A DNA stretch of 64,000 nt from Epiperipatus broadwayi (GCA_028023455.1 JAQFVV010012398.1:11027160-11091159); one strand, 5' to 3'; counted from the stretch's first letter, positions 24,201 to 35,799 are shown. Notes: generated from the sequence alone by a model not told the origin. Numbers and translations: made by a program.

Positions 24201-24552
24201 ATGTGGTCTGTGTGCTCGTGAAGATGAAACCATAGACCATATTATACACCGGTGCCCAAGACTTAAAACACTGAAAGATATAATTATAATCAATTCCAAC
24301 ATAAGACCTGATATGATTTTCTCACTTGAAAATGCCATTCATAATGGGTTTTTTTCAATAATAAGGCTTTCTACCTTTGTCCTATATTCCATATGGATAG
24401 TGAGATGCAAAACTCTCATGGAATTACCCCCGCCACAAATCATACCATTATTTTATCAAACACTCAAAAAAATCAAGAAACGTGACCAGCTCCTGGCCTC
24501 CAGTAAAGTCTTTGATGACACCTGGTCTTTAACTGCACTTTCCTTTTCCTGA
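21295..24552 (+). pseudogene. LINE ORF2: AP endonuclease-reverse transcriptase, two frameshifts
   Basis: ORF2 nicks target DNA and reverse-transcribes LINE RNA on it. The endonuclease carries Asn9 (GINIRG), Glu38 (MGETK), GDFN at 141-144, Asp186 (LIDLVYY) and SDH at 208-210. RT starts near PISMTPLLIKIIES and, after the first lesion, continues with QLDVAAAFDSV, IPQGSPLSALFF and the catalytic FAYIDD (23301-23315), then QRYLGFPI. The C-terminus carries CGLCAREDETIDHIIHRC, a C-x2-C-x8-H-x4-C knuckle. Lesion 1 is a 29-bp tandem duplication at 22871-22928. Lesion 2 is a frame change near 24090, with coding resuming in the first frame as NPNILDFIIKI and running to 24552. All catalytic residues I looked for are present. 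Confidence 0.9.
22871..22928. repeat. 29-bp tandem duplication inside ORF2
   Basis: Two identical 29-bp units (22871-22899 and 22900-22928), each starting acggaaaaaaaggatc and ending cctcgcat. Twenty-nine is not a multiple of three, so this alone ends the first ORF2 frame 25 codons later. Dropping one unit would rejoin the RT frame. Confidence 0.95.
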
Positions 24553-24828
24553 TTATCAACTCCCACCTACCCAGCATTATGGAATAGGAAATTCTAAAGG
24601 TAAATATTCATGTTTATTTTAAAAATGCTTATTCCATTAATCAAGTTAATAGAATCTCATCACTATACCTAACCACATAAGAGTATAACAACTGTACTCT
24701 CATAACAGAATCTAGCCAGATAACAAATAGAACATTATACAATCATATTATTGTACAATTTATTCATTTATCTATCCTTTATTAGTATGTAATCTCTATT
24801 TATTGTTAATAAAATTTTTGTTGAAATG
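24553..24828 (+). other. LINE 3' untranslated end
   Basis: AT-rich 276 bp after the ORF2 stop, with AATAAA-like sequence near 24808 and no terminal A-tract. Its edge is set by the second copy of the 14-bp motif. Confidence 0.6.
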
Positions 24829-24842
24829 AACAAATAAAACGT
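24829..24842. repeat. 14-bp motif at the LINE's right edge
   Basis: Exact copy of 18489-18502. A further exact copy at 24992-25005 has no LINE next to it, which shows that the motif belongs to E2 itself. Confidence 0.7.
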
Positions 24843-25100
24843 CCAAAACAAAAACCAAAAAGTCAATCATGGTATTGTTTTTTTAACACAAAAAATATGT
24901 ATGTTAACCGGTTTTGTTACATTTTGTAGGATTTGTTTATTTATCTTTTTTAAGAGTCGTACAAGTTTGTTAAATATTTTTTTGTTTTCATAACAAATAA
25001 AACGTCCGGTATTTTTATTCTTTTTTAACAAAAAAAATTAGCTCAGGTTCATTTTTAAAATCTACTTAATGTGCTGTTTATTGATTTAAAACAACAACAA

Positions 25101-25168
25101 AAAACCTCCTTTTGCTTCTAAACGGAACGAATAGAAAACCTCCTTTTGCTTCTAAATGGAACGAATAG
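25101..25168. repeat. 34-bp tandem duplication in the E2 right arm
   Basis: aaaacctccttttgcttcta starts each unit (25101 and 25135). The units differ at one base, aacggaacg against aatggaacg. Confidence 0.85.
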
Positions 25169-25212
25169 GTATGTCAAAAGAAGTTTTTTTTTTTTTTAAA
25201 AAAATCAATCAA

Positions 25213-25479
25213 TCAAGAGATGTCCAACAAACTACGCCGCCCCTTTTTAACACTGTCATTCTGTGTGTTAATTACATGATTTACAGATAAAAATAATCGC
25301 AAACAAAACACAAATTCTTTCCAGAAAATAAATTTATTAACCACATATGACTGAACTAAATCAACTGTAATGAATGGCAGGATGTTTTGGGCTTGCAAAA
25401 ATGCAACTGCCTCACTTTCTCCGTTTGGAACGTCCCACAAATATAATAACGTGGTAGACATTTTGTTCTTCTTTTTCAA
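25213..25479 (-). pseudogene. possible N-terminal remnant of a Merlin/ISXO2-type transposase
   Basis: An 88-codon minus-strand frame. From the second Met (codon 7) it reads LYLWDVPNGESEAVAFLQAQNILP, which resembles the start of animal ISXO2/Merlin transposases: an acidic helix followed by a W/FLQ..N/G.L segment, normally leading into a zinc-binding pair of cysteines. The expected Cys-x2-Cys is not seen. A later stretch, NDSVKKGRRSLLDIS, may echo the S-x-R-x-G-x-x-x-x-x-S that follows in that family. It faces inward from the right TIR, the expected orientation for an E2-encoded transposase. The DDE core is absent. This is my weakest family call and it rests on memory of the family pattern. Confidence 0.25.
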
Positions 25480-26007
25480 CTCACATCCGAGTCACAACAG
25501 AAACGGTATTTTTCCGCAAACAACTCCAATCATCTGCCAGAGAACTTGAGAAATTTTATTTTGTCTTTTTTGATCCCCAAAAAAGCCAAAATTAGCCAAA
25601 AAAAAAAAAAATTGACAAATATCAATAATACGCTGAAAATTACTAGTACGCAAAAATCTTTCAGTTGGGAAATACAGAAAATCATAAACATCAACAAATA
25701 AACACTTGAAAAAGATGACAATGCTTGCACTCTCATCTGAAATTCTAGCGACAATACAAATTCTGTCAATATGCATAGGAATTCAACCCGCAATGAAATC
25801 AACGGCAAACTATACGATCATAGTATTGTTAGTAGACATAGTGTTATTGAACGCAGAAGAATTGGCCACATATTATAACCACTACATACGATCTACTCGT
25901 ATATTAGCCGTAGGTTCGATCGCAAAAGCGGTATAATTCTGTGTTTTTACACAGGAATGGTGCCACCAAAGGCTGCACAGTTAATAGTTTACTAGAACCC
26001 AATATCC

Positions 26008-27005
26008 AAATAAAATGCATAATACATAAAGATAAATTAGTTAAAACAGAATCAGTTAAAGCAATATTTATATTAATATACACATAATGATAAAGCTAAA
26101 TAGTGACAAGCTTTTTATGTAATAATTAAATGAGTCAATTTCATCATCATTTATTGTTCTAATAGGAATTAGTCTTCCCACTTCTCTGTGATTTTATCAT
26201 TAAAGCGCCTATGGTTTCCAATCTCTTTTTTTTTTGTAAAAAGAAAACATTTTAAACAATTTCACAGGGATAAAAATAATTGAAACTCTTAAAGACTTTA
26301 AATGAACTTTAGATTATAAAGGATGTTTGTTTTCACATTTTATATATAGATTATATAATGTAGTTGCTTTAAAGGTCTTACTAGAGTAAAAAAAGAGGTT
26401 CTACAGATAATATAATTTAAATTACATATACTATTATTTCAATATTAATGACTTAGTTCATGTGTAATTTGTTTTGGAATGAGATAGCTAATTAATATTT
26501 ATGTAGGTACATTAAAGATTGTATGATGAATATTTATATAATTAATTACTTTTGTCAAGTATAAATAAACTTGAGAAAACTTATTTTAAAAAAATTTAAA
26601 AGAATGTTTTAATAGTGATAATAATAATAACATAAATGGAGAGGGATTATACAAAGAACTATGTCTGTTTAAGAACTTATTTTCAAGTGAATTATCTCAA
26701 TTCAAAAATCCGTCAGATGTTCTAAATAATATTTAGAAAATGATTTGACCATTTCATGCCCAAATTTGAGCATATCATTAAGAATATTATTTATTCTTCC
26801 TATAAGTATAGCTAAGTGGAAAGAGATCATTTTCGAAGTCAAAAATCATAAAAAATTACATTCAACAATGACACAAGATCGGTTGGTAAATTTGTCAATG
26901 ATAGCTACAGAACGACATATGTAATATTCTAAATTCTGATATTCTATCTAAATTCAGTTCTGTAAAAGCTTGGAAAGTAAATGTATAATTATGTAATAGA
27001 GGGAA
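26008..27005. other. AT-rich non-coding stretch
   Basis: No gene or recurring repeat recognised. Confidence 0.45.
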
Positions 27006-27755
27006 TTTAAACACAGACATTCAAGCTCCTTTTAGCTATCCACTCCATCTTCTATAACCAATACACATAGATCACATACATATGAAAAAGATAAATGATC
27101 TCAAACATACATATTTTGTACTGAACTAAAACTTATCAGCTCATCCAGATCGTCACCCCCCACACACATATACAATCAGTGCTCAGTTCATATTAAAATA
27201 GAAAATCTTCAAACTTAATGGACAAGCTTCAATTTTCTACTCCATCCAACTCTTAACACTGGTTATATAAGATGGAGTGGATAGCTGAAAGGAGCTTGAA
27301 AGTATGTGTTCAAATTCCTTCTAATTGCATCTATAGTTTGATCATCATACCCCACACATATATACAATCAGTGCTCAGTTTATATTAAGACAGAAAATCT
27401 TCAAACTTTAATGGACAAGCTTCAATTTTCTTCTCCCTCCAAATCCACTTCATCTTCTATGAGCAATAACCATTGACCACATACATATGAAAAAGGTAAA
27501 TGATCTCAAATATACATATTTTGTGCTGAACTAGAACTCATCAGTTCATCCAGATCATCATACCCCACACATATATACAATCAGTGCTCAGTTCATATTA
27601 AGATAGAAAATCTTCAAACATTACTGGACAAGCTTCAATTTTCTATTCCCTCCAACTCTTATATTGGTTATATAAGATAGAGTGGATAGCTGAAGGGGGC
27701 TTGGAAGTATGTGTTCAAATCCCTTCTAATTGCATCTACAGTTCAGTATAAATAA
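27006..27755. repeat. cluster of tRNA-like/S-related repeat units
   Basis: caatcagtgctcagtt recurs at about 27173, 27367 and 27578 (spacings near 195 and 212). Each is followed by gaaaatcttcaaac, ggacaagcttcaattttct and, in two units, gtggatagctgaaaggagctt then gtgttcaaattcc. The last two match tRNA A-box and B-box consensus (TRGCNNARNGG and GTTCRANNCC). They also appear in inverse orientation at the left edge (27001-27050). The unit may therefore derive from a Pol III-transcribed SINE that became tandem. No coding capacity. Confidence 0.6.
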
Positions 27756-27989
27756 TATACTTATATTTAAAATATTAGATTCAGCCTGAATTCTGTCCAT
27801 CTCTCTTCTGTGTTTTTAAATTGTCATATTAAAGTCCTATATATGATTTCTCAGAGTGACTTAAAGTCAACATGGGTATGACAACAACATTGGCATAAGC
27901 AAGGGTTTTGAATATTCAGTCATGTAGAGCAGAAGAACTGGAGGGTAGAAAAGATATAAGTCTGCCCATTACAGGTTGAAGATTTGCTA

Positions 27990-28225
27990 TTTTAATATAA
28001 AATGAGCACTGATTGTATATGTGTGGGAGATAATGATCTGGACCAACTGATAAGTACTGGTAAAGCGTGAAATATGTATATTGGAGATCATTTATCTTTT
28101 TACATGTATGTGGCCATGTGTATAAGTTGTATAAAATGGAGTGATAGCTGAATGAAACTTTAAAGTCTTTATTTAAATATCCTCCAATTATAATTAAAGT
28201 TCAGTATATATAATATACTTTATTT
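27990..28225. repeat. inverted, diverged copy of the 27-kb unit
   Basis: Contains tgagcactgattgtatatg and gatcatttatctttt, the inverse of landmarks in the neighbouring cluster, followed by an A-box-like gagtgatagctgaa. Confidence 0.55.
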
Positions 28226-31200
28226 AAATTATGTAATTAATAATATTTTTTCATCGTTATCTTTAATAAAATATTAAAAACTTGTTTCAATGGGGAAGGG
28301 GGCAATCACTGTTTTGTATAAGGGCGCTGATGATCCTTCCTCTGACCCTAGATGTGTTAGTTGTTAAATTAAAACAAAATTAATAAATCGATTATTAAAC
28401 TTTAAAAAAGGAATAAATTCTGATAAATTTCATTAGGAAGCTTTATTTCAGTTTTTTTTGTTGTTGTTGTTGCTTAACGTATAAAGTGGGAAGCGACAAG
28501 ATGCTCTTAACATTGGCAAACTTTGATTTAATTTAGCGTGTTTTTTTTTTTTTTTTTGTCAGCATTTTTTTGGTAAATTATCATAATGATAAAAAATTGG
28601 GACCTTCTTATCACAGTACATGATGCAATGGACTTTTTCCAAAGATAAGGGATCCTGCCCTCCGAAAAGTGTTTGTTAAGGGTCACGTGTAAAAAAATAT
28701 TGTATTTATATTTTTTTTCATTTTTCTATTAATAAGTTAATCCAAAAAAAAATAAAACAAACTGTAAATATTTGTAATTAATTTTTCTACACAATGATTT
28801 CTTTTTTTAAAATAACTATAATAAAAAATAAAATGTAAATAAATACTAAATACCATGTTTCCTAGCAGGATATTTCTGTTTACATTTTTTTTTTTGGGGG
28901 GGGGGGGCACGAAACTAGATTTATCAAAAATACAGGATGCCGTATTGGTTTACTTGAAAACTCACAAGTACCAAACATTTCTATTATTTTTATTTAATTT
29001 AATGACCAAACGAATAGTTTTTTTTTTTTTTTGCAAATTTTTAAATTGAATTCACAATTTCATTATTATTATGTTGTTGTTGTACACGGCTGGAATAATT
29101 ATTGCCGCCATTTAAAATTGGCACATATATTTTTACGTTTATACAATACTAATACTTTAATAAAAAAATAGAACAATTAGATCAACTATTATTATTTTCA
29201 TCACTATATTTGAAATTCATTTTCTTTCAACAGCATTTCAAAAATAATAAATACTTTATTATAAAAAAAAAATTGATGTGTCTATTTTTAATGAATATGT
29301 TTTCTTTGCAAACCAATTGGCTTACAGGCCAAAAATTGAAAACTAGAGAGTAATCTCTAGCACCTAAGGGCAAAAATCTGACAACTAAAGCATCCCTCAT
29401 CAGATTTATTTCTGAAGACATATGTCAAACTTTCATCAATCGTTTTCCCCTCAGCAATAAACTGGACAGATCTTTTTTTACCTTTTTTAAATCAGGTTAT
29501 TACTAGAAAACATTTTAAATCTCTGTAGTTAGGTTAAAAATTATATAGGTGTTAAAGATGTATAAAACAACCTAATATAAATTTAAAGAATGTACATTTA
29601 AAAATTCAAAAGAAAAAAAAACTTACAAATTCCTTGGAATTATTAAATCCCAATCACAGAAATAAATGCGGGCAAGAATAAGCATTTAAAAGTATATAAT
29701 TAACAAATTAGTAGAAATCAAAAATAAGTAATTAATTATGATTTTCATAATGAAAATAATTATTTGTGAACTCTACTTAATATTTTTTAATACAGCTTAG
29801 ATTAAATACAATAAATGAGAGAGATTAGACTTATTTCAAAATCAACAGAAAGTCTTATGAGAGTAGGGTATTTTTTTATAAATTAAGTATTTCAATAATA
29901 TTGCCATTTCAATTATTATTTTGCACTCAGATTAATTATATATACCACATAAAAATTTAATTACAGAAAAACATACCAAAACACACGCAATTAAGAACAA
30001 TATATAAACATGATATTATTACAATTATAATTATTTTAACAATCAACAAACATATACACACAAATTAATAACTAGATACAAAATCTTTCTGGAGGTAAAA
30101 AAAAAGTTTCATCCAAGATTCTTTTATATCCAATTTAAAACAGGATTGTTAAAATTCTTATAATATTTATATAATAGAAACCCAATACAAAAATTGTAAA
30201 ACATACTAAGACCAGCATATAATTATGTAAAAAATTATATCACAATTAAAACATCAATGAGATTGAATAAATATTTACAACCAGAGTATTGATTGAAATG
30301 GAATTTTCAACTGACAAAACTATGAAAGTATAAATATGGGTATAATATACATTAACAAAGATAAATAATAATAATTAAAAAAACAAATTAAAACACTTAT
30401 TTTAGTAGCAGATTTCATTACTTTTAGATGCTAGTTAGATAGTTGTGCAATTTGACACAACCTATAAAAGCATTTTTACAATCAAACTGTAAGGAGAGAA
30501 TATAAATGCATTATACAATAACTATAAAATTAGATATTCACACATGTTTTCTTTGAAAGTTTTAGAGATGCAAATTTGAATAATAATGAAAAAATAAGTT
30601 CATAAATATAGTCTTTAAAAAAAAAACATAAAAAAAGATTATTTTTGAGAAAAATATGAATAAAAAAAGAAATTCTATTAGGTATGTTCTTAGAATCAAA
30701 GAATTGGAAAAAAATAATGAAAAGGACTCTAGAGAATAAGAGAAAACAAAAAAAAAAAAATTGATTATCTTAAAAAAAAACACTATAGATCTTAAGAAAG
30801 AAACTATTAGGCTTAATTAAAATTTTGACATAATTTGGTATATTGGTCTTGCTTTTTGGAAGGTAAGTAATAGTGGTGGCAGTTTTTCAGAATCAATACA
30901 TTTTATGTAAAAACAGACAATAAATTATACTATTTCCAGTATAAAGATTGTAACATAAAGTCATTGTAAATCGCAAGATTTTGTGATGGTGAATTTATAA
31001 AGGAAATAGTGGACTTAAAAAGTGAAAAGACTAACAGTTCCATGCTCCCAAATCAAGATGCTTCAGATTGGCCTATATAAGTGGGAATTTGGGTTAAAGA
31101 TAAAACGCTGTTCTTAGCTTTATAAAGTCACTATCTTGTGTCAAAGTTTGAGAGGCCCCTCTATAGTCTTAAAAAAAGACAGTTTGACTATTATAAACAT

Positions 31201-34100
31201 TCAAGGTGCATATTCAAAATTTTCCTTTATTTATAAGCTTGTATTATTTATTTTAAAAATATTTTGAATGCTTCAAAAGGCAATTATTATTAATCCCATA
31301 TATCAGTCTAAATTTATCACTTAAAATAAACAAACACATATATATGAAAAATATAATTTATCGAATTTGAAACTACATTCAAGGTTTCTAATATCCTGTA
31401 TTCAGAAAATTGTTGAATAAAATAACAAAATATAATGTACAAAATTCAGAAGTTTCCATTTACAATAGGATGTGACAATAGTGTTATATATAAATATAAT
31501 TTTCCAAACAATCCAATCTAAAAACAATTATAGACTTACTTCAATACTTTCAAATATCCGAGGTTCACTTAATTATTTAAAAAATAATAATTTATCTACC
31601 AAATGATAAAATGAAAAATATACAATCCCTCACAATGTTTCTAGAGATACTAAGACATTAATGATGAAAATAAGTAATCAGTTATAGAAAATGCGATTCA
31701 AAAAAAAAAAATGCATCTTATTTTATCAATGCCAAATAAACAAAGTAAAAAAAAATTAATTCAAGAACTCATGATTATATTAAATTACTATAACATACTA
31801 GTTATGACATATAAAAGTTGTAAAAAAGCATACAAATGGGGATATTTTTCACTTTTCATCAGAGATTACATTGCACCTATCCTTGAATTATACAAGTCTT
31901 AACTTGATGGGTCTAACACTTTATATAATATTAATAAAAAAAGAATCTATCAAGAATGTACTATCAGAGTATCAAAATATACAGTTACCCAGTGTAAATA
32001 TTATATGCTATTACCACAATCAAGAAGTGGAAAGCACATTCATACAAAGATATGAAAAAATATATATTTTCCAATAATTTTAAAGACTATTCTGCTTTTT
32101 TCCAAACTCTAAGACAGCTTCAAATGCATACTTAAACTTCTTTGCAAGAAACAATGTTAACTAAATCTATCATAATTAATTTCTTTCAAATCTAAACATA
32201 TGATTTGTATTAAATGCATTTTTATTTCAAAAATGTTTAAATATTTAAAAAATTACATCAAAATTAATTTTAAACAATATATGATTAGAGCTTTGGTTTA
32301 ATATACATTTTTAAATAATGAAATGCACAAATAATTTTGAAAAGAATATAGAAAATTTGAATAGCACTGAATTCCATATGTCCATAAATGGCATAACATT
32401 TAACATTAAAATAACTATAGAGTCAAAAAGATATCTTTAGATGATAAAAAATGTCACATTTTTTATATTGTGTGTGTAAATGTATATGTTCATAATAATG
32501 GAGACTTAGATCAAACATCACTTACAATGGAGATGAAATTAACTATAAACTTCATATCTCTAGTTAGATATGATGACCCAGCTGATGAAACCAGACATAT
32601 CTGGGTAGACAGTCATGGATCCACTAATTCTTTATTAAAACAATGTAAATTGAGGGCTTATTCTTTGAAAGTGATATCCTTAGTCTAGGCACTAAGACAA
32701 TTATTTTAAAAATCCATGATACAAATCTAAAATCATGAACAAATAAATTACTTATGCTAGAAAATCAATTATATGTTTCTTACAATTAATGAATAAAATT
32801 CTAACCACTCATAAATGTGCTTATGACTAATGCAAATTGATGCAAGGTCAAATCATATACATTCTCCTTAAATAAAATTAAGAGTCTCCACATTTAATTT
32901 TTGTTTAGTAACACTCGCTAACTTCTCTTATAAATATCAGATCAAAGACAATTAGTAGTATGAGTATTTAAATATTTCTTGGAAGTCAGATGCCACTAAT
33001 TTCTACTTGGAAATATAACAATAATCATTGTATTAGTTTTGCTCAGGTACTAGCATGTAAAATTATATAAATGGTGGACATCTCTCAGTTAATAATAAAG
33101 TCTTGAAAATTTTCAAATCATAAGCCATATAATCTAATACTAGAGATAAGATGCAGGCGGAATATAAAGCTAAATTCTGTTCTGTTATATATGAATTATG
33201 AGAATTTAAAAAAGGAAAATTATACTGGTAGTTCATAATCAAAATAAAAGTAGGTATATGCCAGTCTATACTAAAAAAAAATATATATATGCTAAGATGT
33301 TTTATATTGGATTTATTAGGAATAACAGAATAGTAGAAATATAAAAGAAGCTTTCCAATCAGATATTTAGATAATGCTTCAGTCTTTAAACATGAATAAT
33401 GGTAATTTTGTAGGAAAAATAATTTTATAATTTGATTTGTACATACAATTACATTTGCTTTATTACAAAAATAATAAAAAGTATAGTGGGAAATATTATT
33501 ATGATATATATATATAATCAAAATTACCCCAAATTCACAACTCATCGGACTAGCCAAAAAATAAATTCTAAAATACAACCACTGGTTCACTGTTACATGC
33601 AGACTTCTCAAGTGTAAATAACTATATATATATATATAACTGTGTTAGGCATTCTACCATGAAAGAAAGCTGCTGAGAGAAAAGTATATTTTATAAAATA
33701 TAATAATAAACTATAAAAAAATATAGATTTTTATTTAATAAACAAAGTTTATTCTTTCTATTGTTACTACCCTGATAATAAAAAAAAATGTACATGTAGA
33801 TTTTTGTTTTAAATAAATCCAACAATAGTTTATGTATTTTTTGACAGTATTCACTTATTCTTTATAAAGTTATAATTGAGTCTTTGTTCAACTGTGTTCT
33901 TACATTTATAATTATTATATTTTGCTGTGTATAATCCCTTTTCTTAATGATTTATATTTTGGAGAGGGGAGGTATTGTATTTTGGGAAAAGGGGGGTATT
34001 TATTTTAACAAAAACAATAAAATAGATTACTTCCAGTTATATATAAATAAACACAAAAACTTAAAAGTGACGTTAAAAAAGAGAAGTTATAAATAAATAT
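28226..34100. other. long AT-rich stretch without recognisable genes
   Basis: Mostly A/T runs and low-complexity sequence, with a run of G near 28897-28908. Open frames here (for example 31711-31902, 32470-32688 and 33063-33611) have low-complexity, AT-driven composition and no family motif. Confidence 0.5.
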
Positions 34101-34111
34101 AATAAAAATAA

Positions 34112-34150
34112 GCTAAACGTTTTCGAAGATCCATGCCTCATAATGATAGC
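34112..34150 (-). other. hammerhead-like remnant downstream of the PLE gene
   Basis: On the minus strand, about 55 nt after the endonuclease stop, atcattatgaggcatg is followed by gatcttcgaaaacg. PLEs commonly carry small hammerhead ribozymes (CUGANGA, stem, GAAA) near their ends. Here the core is only partly preserved (tATGAG ... cGAAAa), so it is at best a decayed version. Confidence 0.3.
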
Positions 34151-34396
34151 TTTCTTAAATATACATAATAAAATATATACAAAGATATTCAAATTAGCAC
34201 GGGTTACGTGGACCATTTATTCGATATATCAAAGCAAGTGTCTTTTCTATTTATAGCATTAATATTTCCATTAATATAGAATGCTTCTTTTATTTTCCTC
34301 TTATGATCATTTGATTCAGTGCATATAATTACAGGATTGGCAGGAGTAAAATTGTGTCCAGATTTCATGGAATGCTCCAAAAATACAGAAGATATA

Positions 34397-35562
34397 CACC
34401 TGGGTCTCTTTTTACGCGGACTTATTTAACACAATTTTGAAGTTACGCGATTCATGTTTCACCAGAAGTCGAACTCCGATAATGCGTTATTACTTTAAAT
34501 AATAAATTCCGCACACTTACATTATATTGAAAGTAATAGCACATTATTGGAATTCGACTTTCATCTTAGTAATTTCAATATTTTCAGTGCTTTATAATAG
34601 TAAGATTTTATGCAATAATGAAATTAAAATCATGATTTCCACATTTTATGTATACACACATTAAATTTTACAAGATTATAATGTAAATTTGTTCAAACAT
34701 TGTGTGTGTTAATTTTGCATTTTAAATCACATTCTGTTTTTGCTTTTTAAAAAAAAACATAATCAATTATTAATCATTTAGTGACCGCAAGTTTATTTGT
34801 AAAAGGTGAGTAATAGCAGTGGGCACAATTAAATTTGACAATTAAAAATTAAAATCTGATTTTTAATTGTAATTAACAATTTAAAAATTACTTATGGCGA
34901 CTTGAAATTAATGTGATGTAAAACGAAATTTGATTTTTAAACGGAATTGAAAATTAAAAAATTAAAGACAAAAATAAGAATTTAATTTTTAGTTGTTAGT
35001 TTTAATTAAATTTTTCCCAGCAGTGGTGAATAAATGTCTTTTTATTATCATAAGTCTAAGTTCATAAACAATTAATAAAATCATCAACTCAAAGATTAAT
35101 TACTAATTACGTTGTCAACAGAAAACCATTAACACAACATGAGAGTGAACTTGGTGCTAGTTGTGAGAATCTGATTTTTTTACCTGTTTGCAAACGAACG
35201 TGTTTTTTTCAGAAAATAGCGATAATAACTAAAACGTGTATAAAAAAAATGTCAATTACTGTACTGTAAATTATGCATAAAAATATATTATTTTGAATAA
35301 AATTAATTATTATCGTTAAAAAAAGTTTGTCTTGTATCAATTTTTTTCAAATTTGAAATTTTTTATTAGTCATATTTTATTTCCTTATTTTTTTTTTGCG
35401 CAAATTTTAAAGTAATTTTACATTGATGCTTTGCTTTTATGTGAATTTTGAAAAATCACAGACCACATCCCCCCTTTTTCAATGTAAGTTACATCTATTT
35501 TTGCGCGATTTCGTTTGCGCGTGTTTTCTGAGGAATCTATCGCGTAAAATGAAACCCAGGTG
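34397..35562. mobile_element. TIR element, copy A (cacctgggt family)
   Basis: A 1166-bp element starting cacctgggtctctttttac and ending in the inverse, gtaaaatgaaacccaggtg, with TA on both sides (34395-34396 and 35563-35564). The ends are confirmed because the flanks are the two halves of one PLE gene. No transposase. A subterminal hairpin (arms near 34466-34500 and 34531-34563, agaagtcgaactccgataat against its inverse) is conserved in copy B. A hAT-like MITE is nested at 34814-35025. TA targets and TIRs of the form gggtctcnttttacgcgg suggest a pogo/Tigger-type or other Tc1/mariner relative; this is inference. Confidence 0.85.
34814..35025. mobile_element. hAT-like MITE nested in copy A
   Basis: AT-rich palindromic 212 bp, starting tagcagtgggcacaatt and ending aattttt...cccagcagtg. 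Flanks are gtgagtaa (34806-34813) and gtgaataa (35026-35033), matching 7 of 8, the duplication length of hAT elements. Copy B carries the same insertion at the same place (about 43387-43596). Confidence 0.45.
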
Positions 35563-35799
35563 TATTGTTGTTTTTCTGAGCTCTCTTGTAAGTGTACATG
35601 TGTAGAGCAAGCCTAGTATTAATAGTAGCTTTAGTTTCACCATAATATACAGCAAGACATTTTTCTTGAGGACATAAAATAGAATATACTACATGTGGGG
35701 TGAATGAACGATCAATATGATCTTTTGAGTTGTTGATCAATCTGTTAGAATTAGGAGTTCTAAATCCTATTTTAAACTTATTGAATAATAAGAACAATA

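Larger units (their letters stand above)
18503..24828 (+). mobile_element. LINE-1: nearly full-length Tx1/L1-type LINE
   Basis: A 6326-bp retrotransposon with a 145-bp 5' leader, ORF1 (zinc-knuckle protein), ORF2 (AP-like endonuclease, RT, C-terminal zinc knuckle) and a 276-bp 3' end. It is flanked by identical 14-bp motifs. The thumb and C-terminal region of ORF2 (SLYGKVGLLNMIIMPK, LLWRGR...ISLRGIQRPRRFNGLS) follows the L1/Tx1 pattern rather than that of RTE, CR1 or Jockey. The 3' end is not a poly(A) tail; it ends ttgttgaaatg. Only three disruptions were seen in more than 5.8 kb of coding sequence, so the insertion is young relative to the rest of the window. A close active relative is likely elsewhere in this genome. 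Confidence 0.9.
17658..25999. mobile_element. E2: TIR element interrupted by a full-length LINE
   Basis: The ends are inverse copies. The left starts agttctagtaaactatt and the inverse of the right end starts ggttctagtaaactatt. They match almost perfectly for about 38 bp (through gcctttggtggc) and more loosely to about 70 bp. Flanks are caatacac (17650-17657) and caatatcc (26000-26007), a candidate 8-bp target duplication matching 6 of 8. The TIR motif ttggtggcgctgtt resembles the E1 and E3 ends (ttgatggcact, tggtgacgctgtt). Without the LINE the element would be about 2.0 kb. The only possible gene remnant is a Merlin/ISXO2-like fragment at 25213-25479. Left and right arms hold degenerate tandem units. 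Confidence 0.75.
34204..35797 (-). pseudogene. Penelope-like element GIY-YIG endonuclease, split by an insertion
   Basis: PLEs pair a reverse transcriptase with a C-terminal GIY-YIG nuclease that cuts the target. The first part (35797-35565) reads KIGFRTPN, VVYSILCPQEKC, VYYGET, then TRLALH: the GIY-like strand, a Cys-x4-Cys pair typical of PLEs, the YIG-like strand and the catalytic-arginine region. The second part (34396-34204) reads FLEHSMKSGHNF, KRKIKEAFYI and NAINRKD, ending ISNKW before a stop: the metal-binding Glu/His region and conserved C-terminus. Between them is TIR element A with TA duplicated. With A and one TA removed, the frame runs through (N-N-N-I-S-S-V). I did not find the RT upstream of 35.8 kb, so the copy is 5'-truncated. 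Confidence 0.85.

Noticed and set aside
25706-25936. Plus-strand 76-codon open frame near the right end of E2
   Set aside because: It lies antisense to the presumed transposase leader and partly in subterminal DNA; no family motif.
30562-30783. 73-codon Phe-rich frame
   Set aside because: Product of T/A homopolymers on the minus strand.
33063-33611. 182-codon minus-strand frame
   Set aside because: Composition (Ile/Tyr/Phe/Asn) is what AT-rich DNA gives by chance, and no domain is recognisable.
35423-35605. Plus-strand frame within copy A
   Set aside because: It covers the TIR of copy A and part of the antisense PLE sequence; chance frame.
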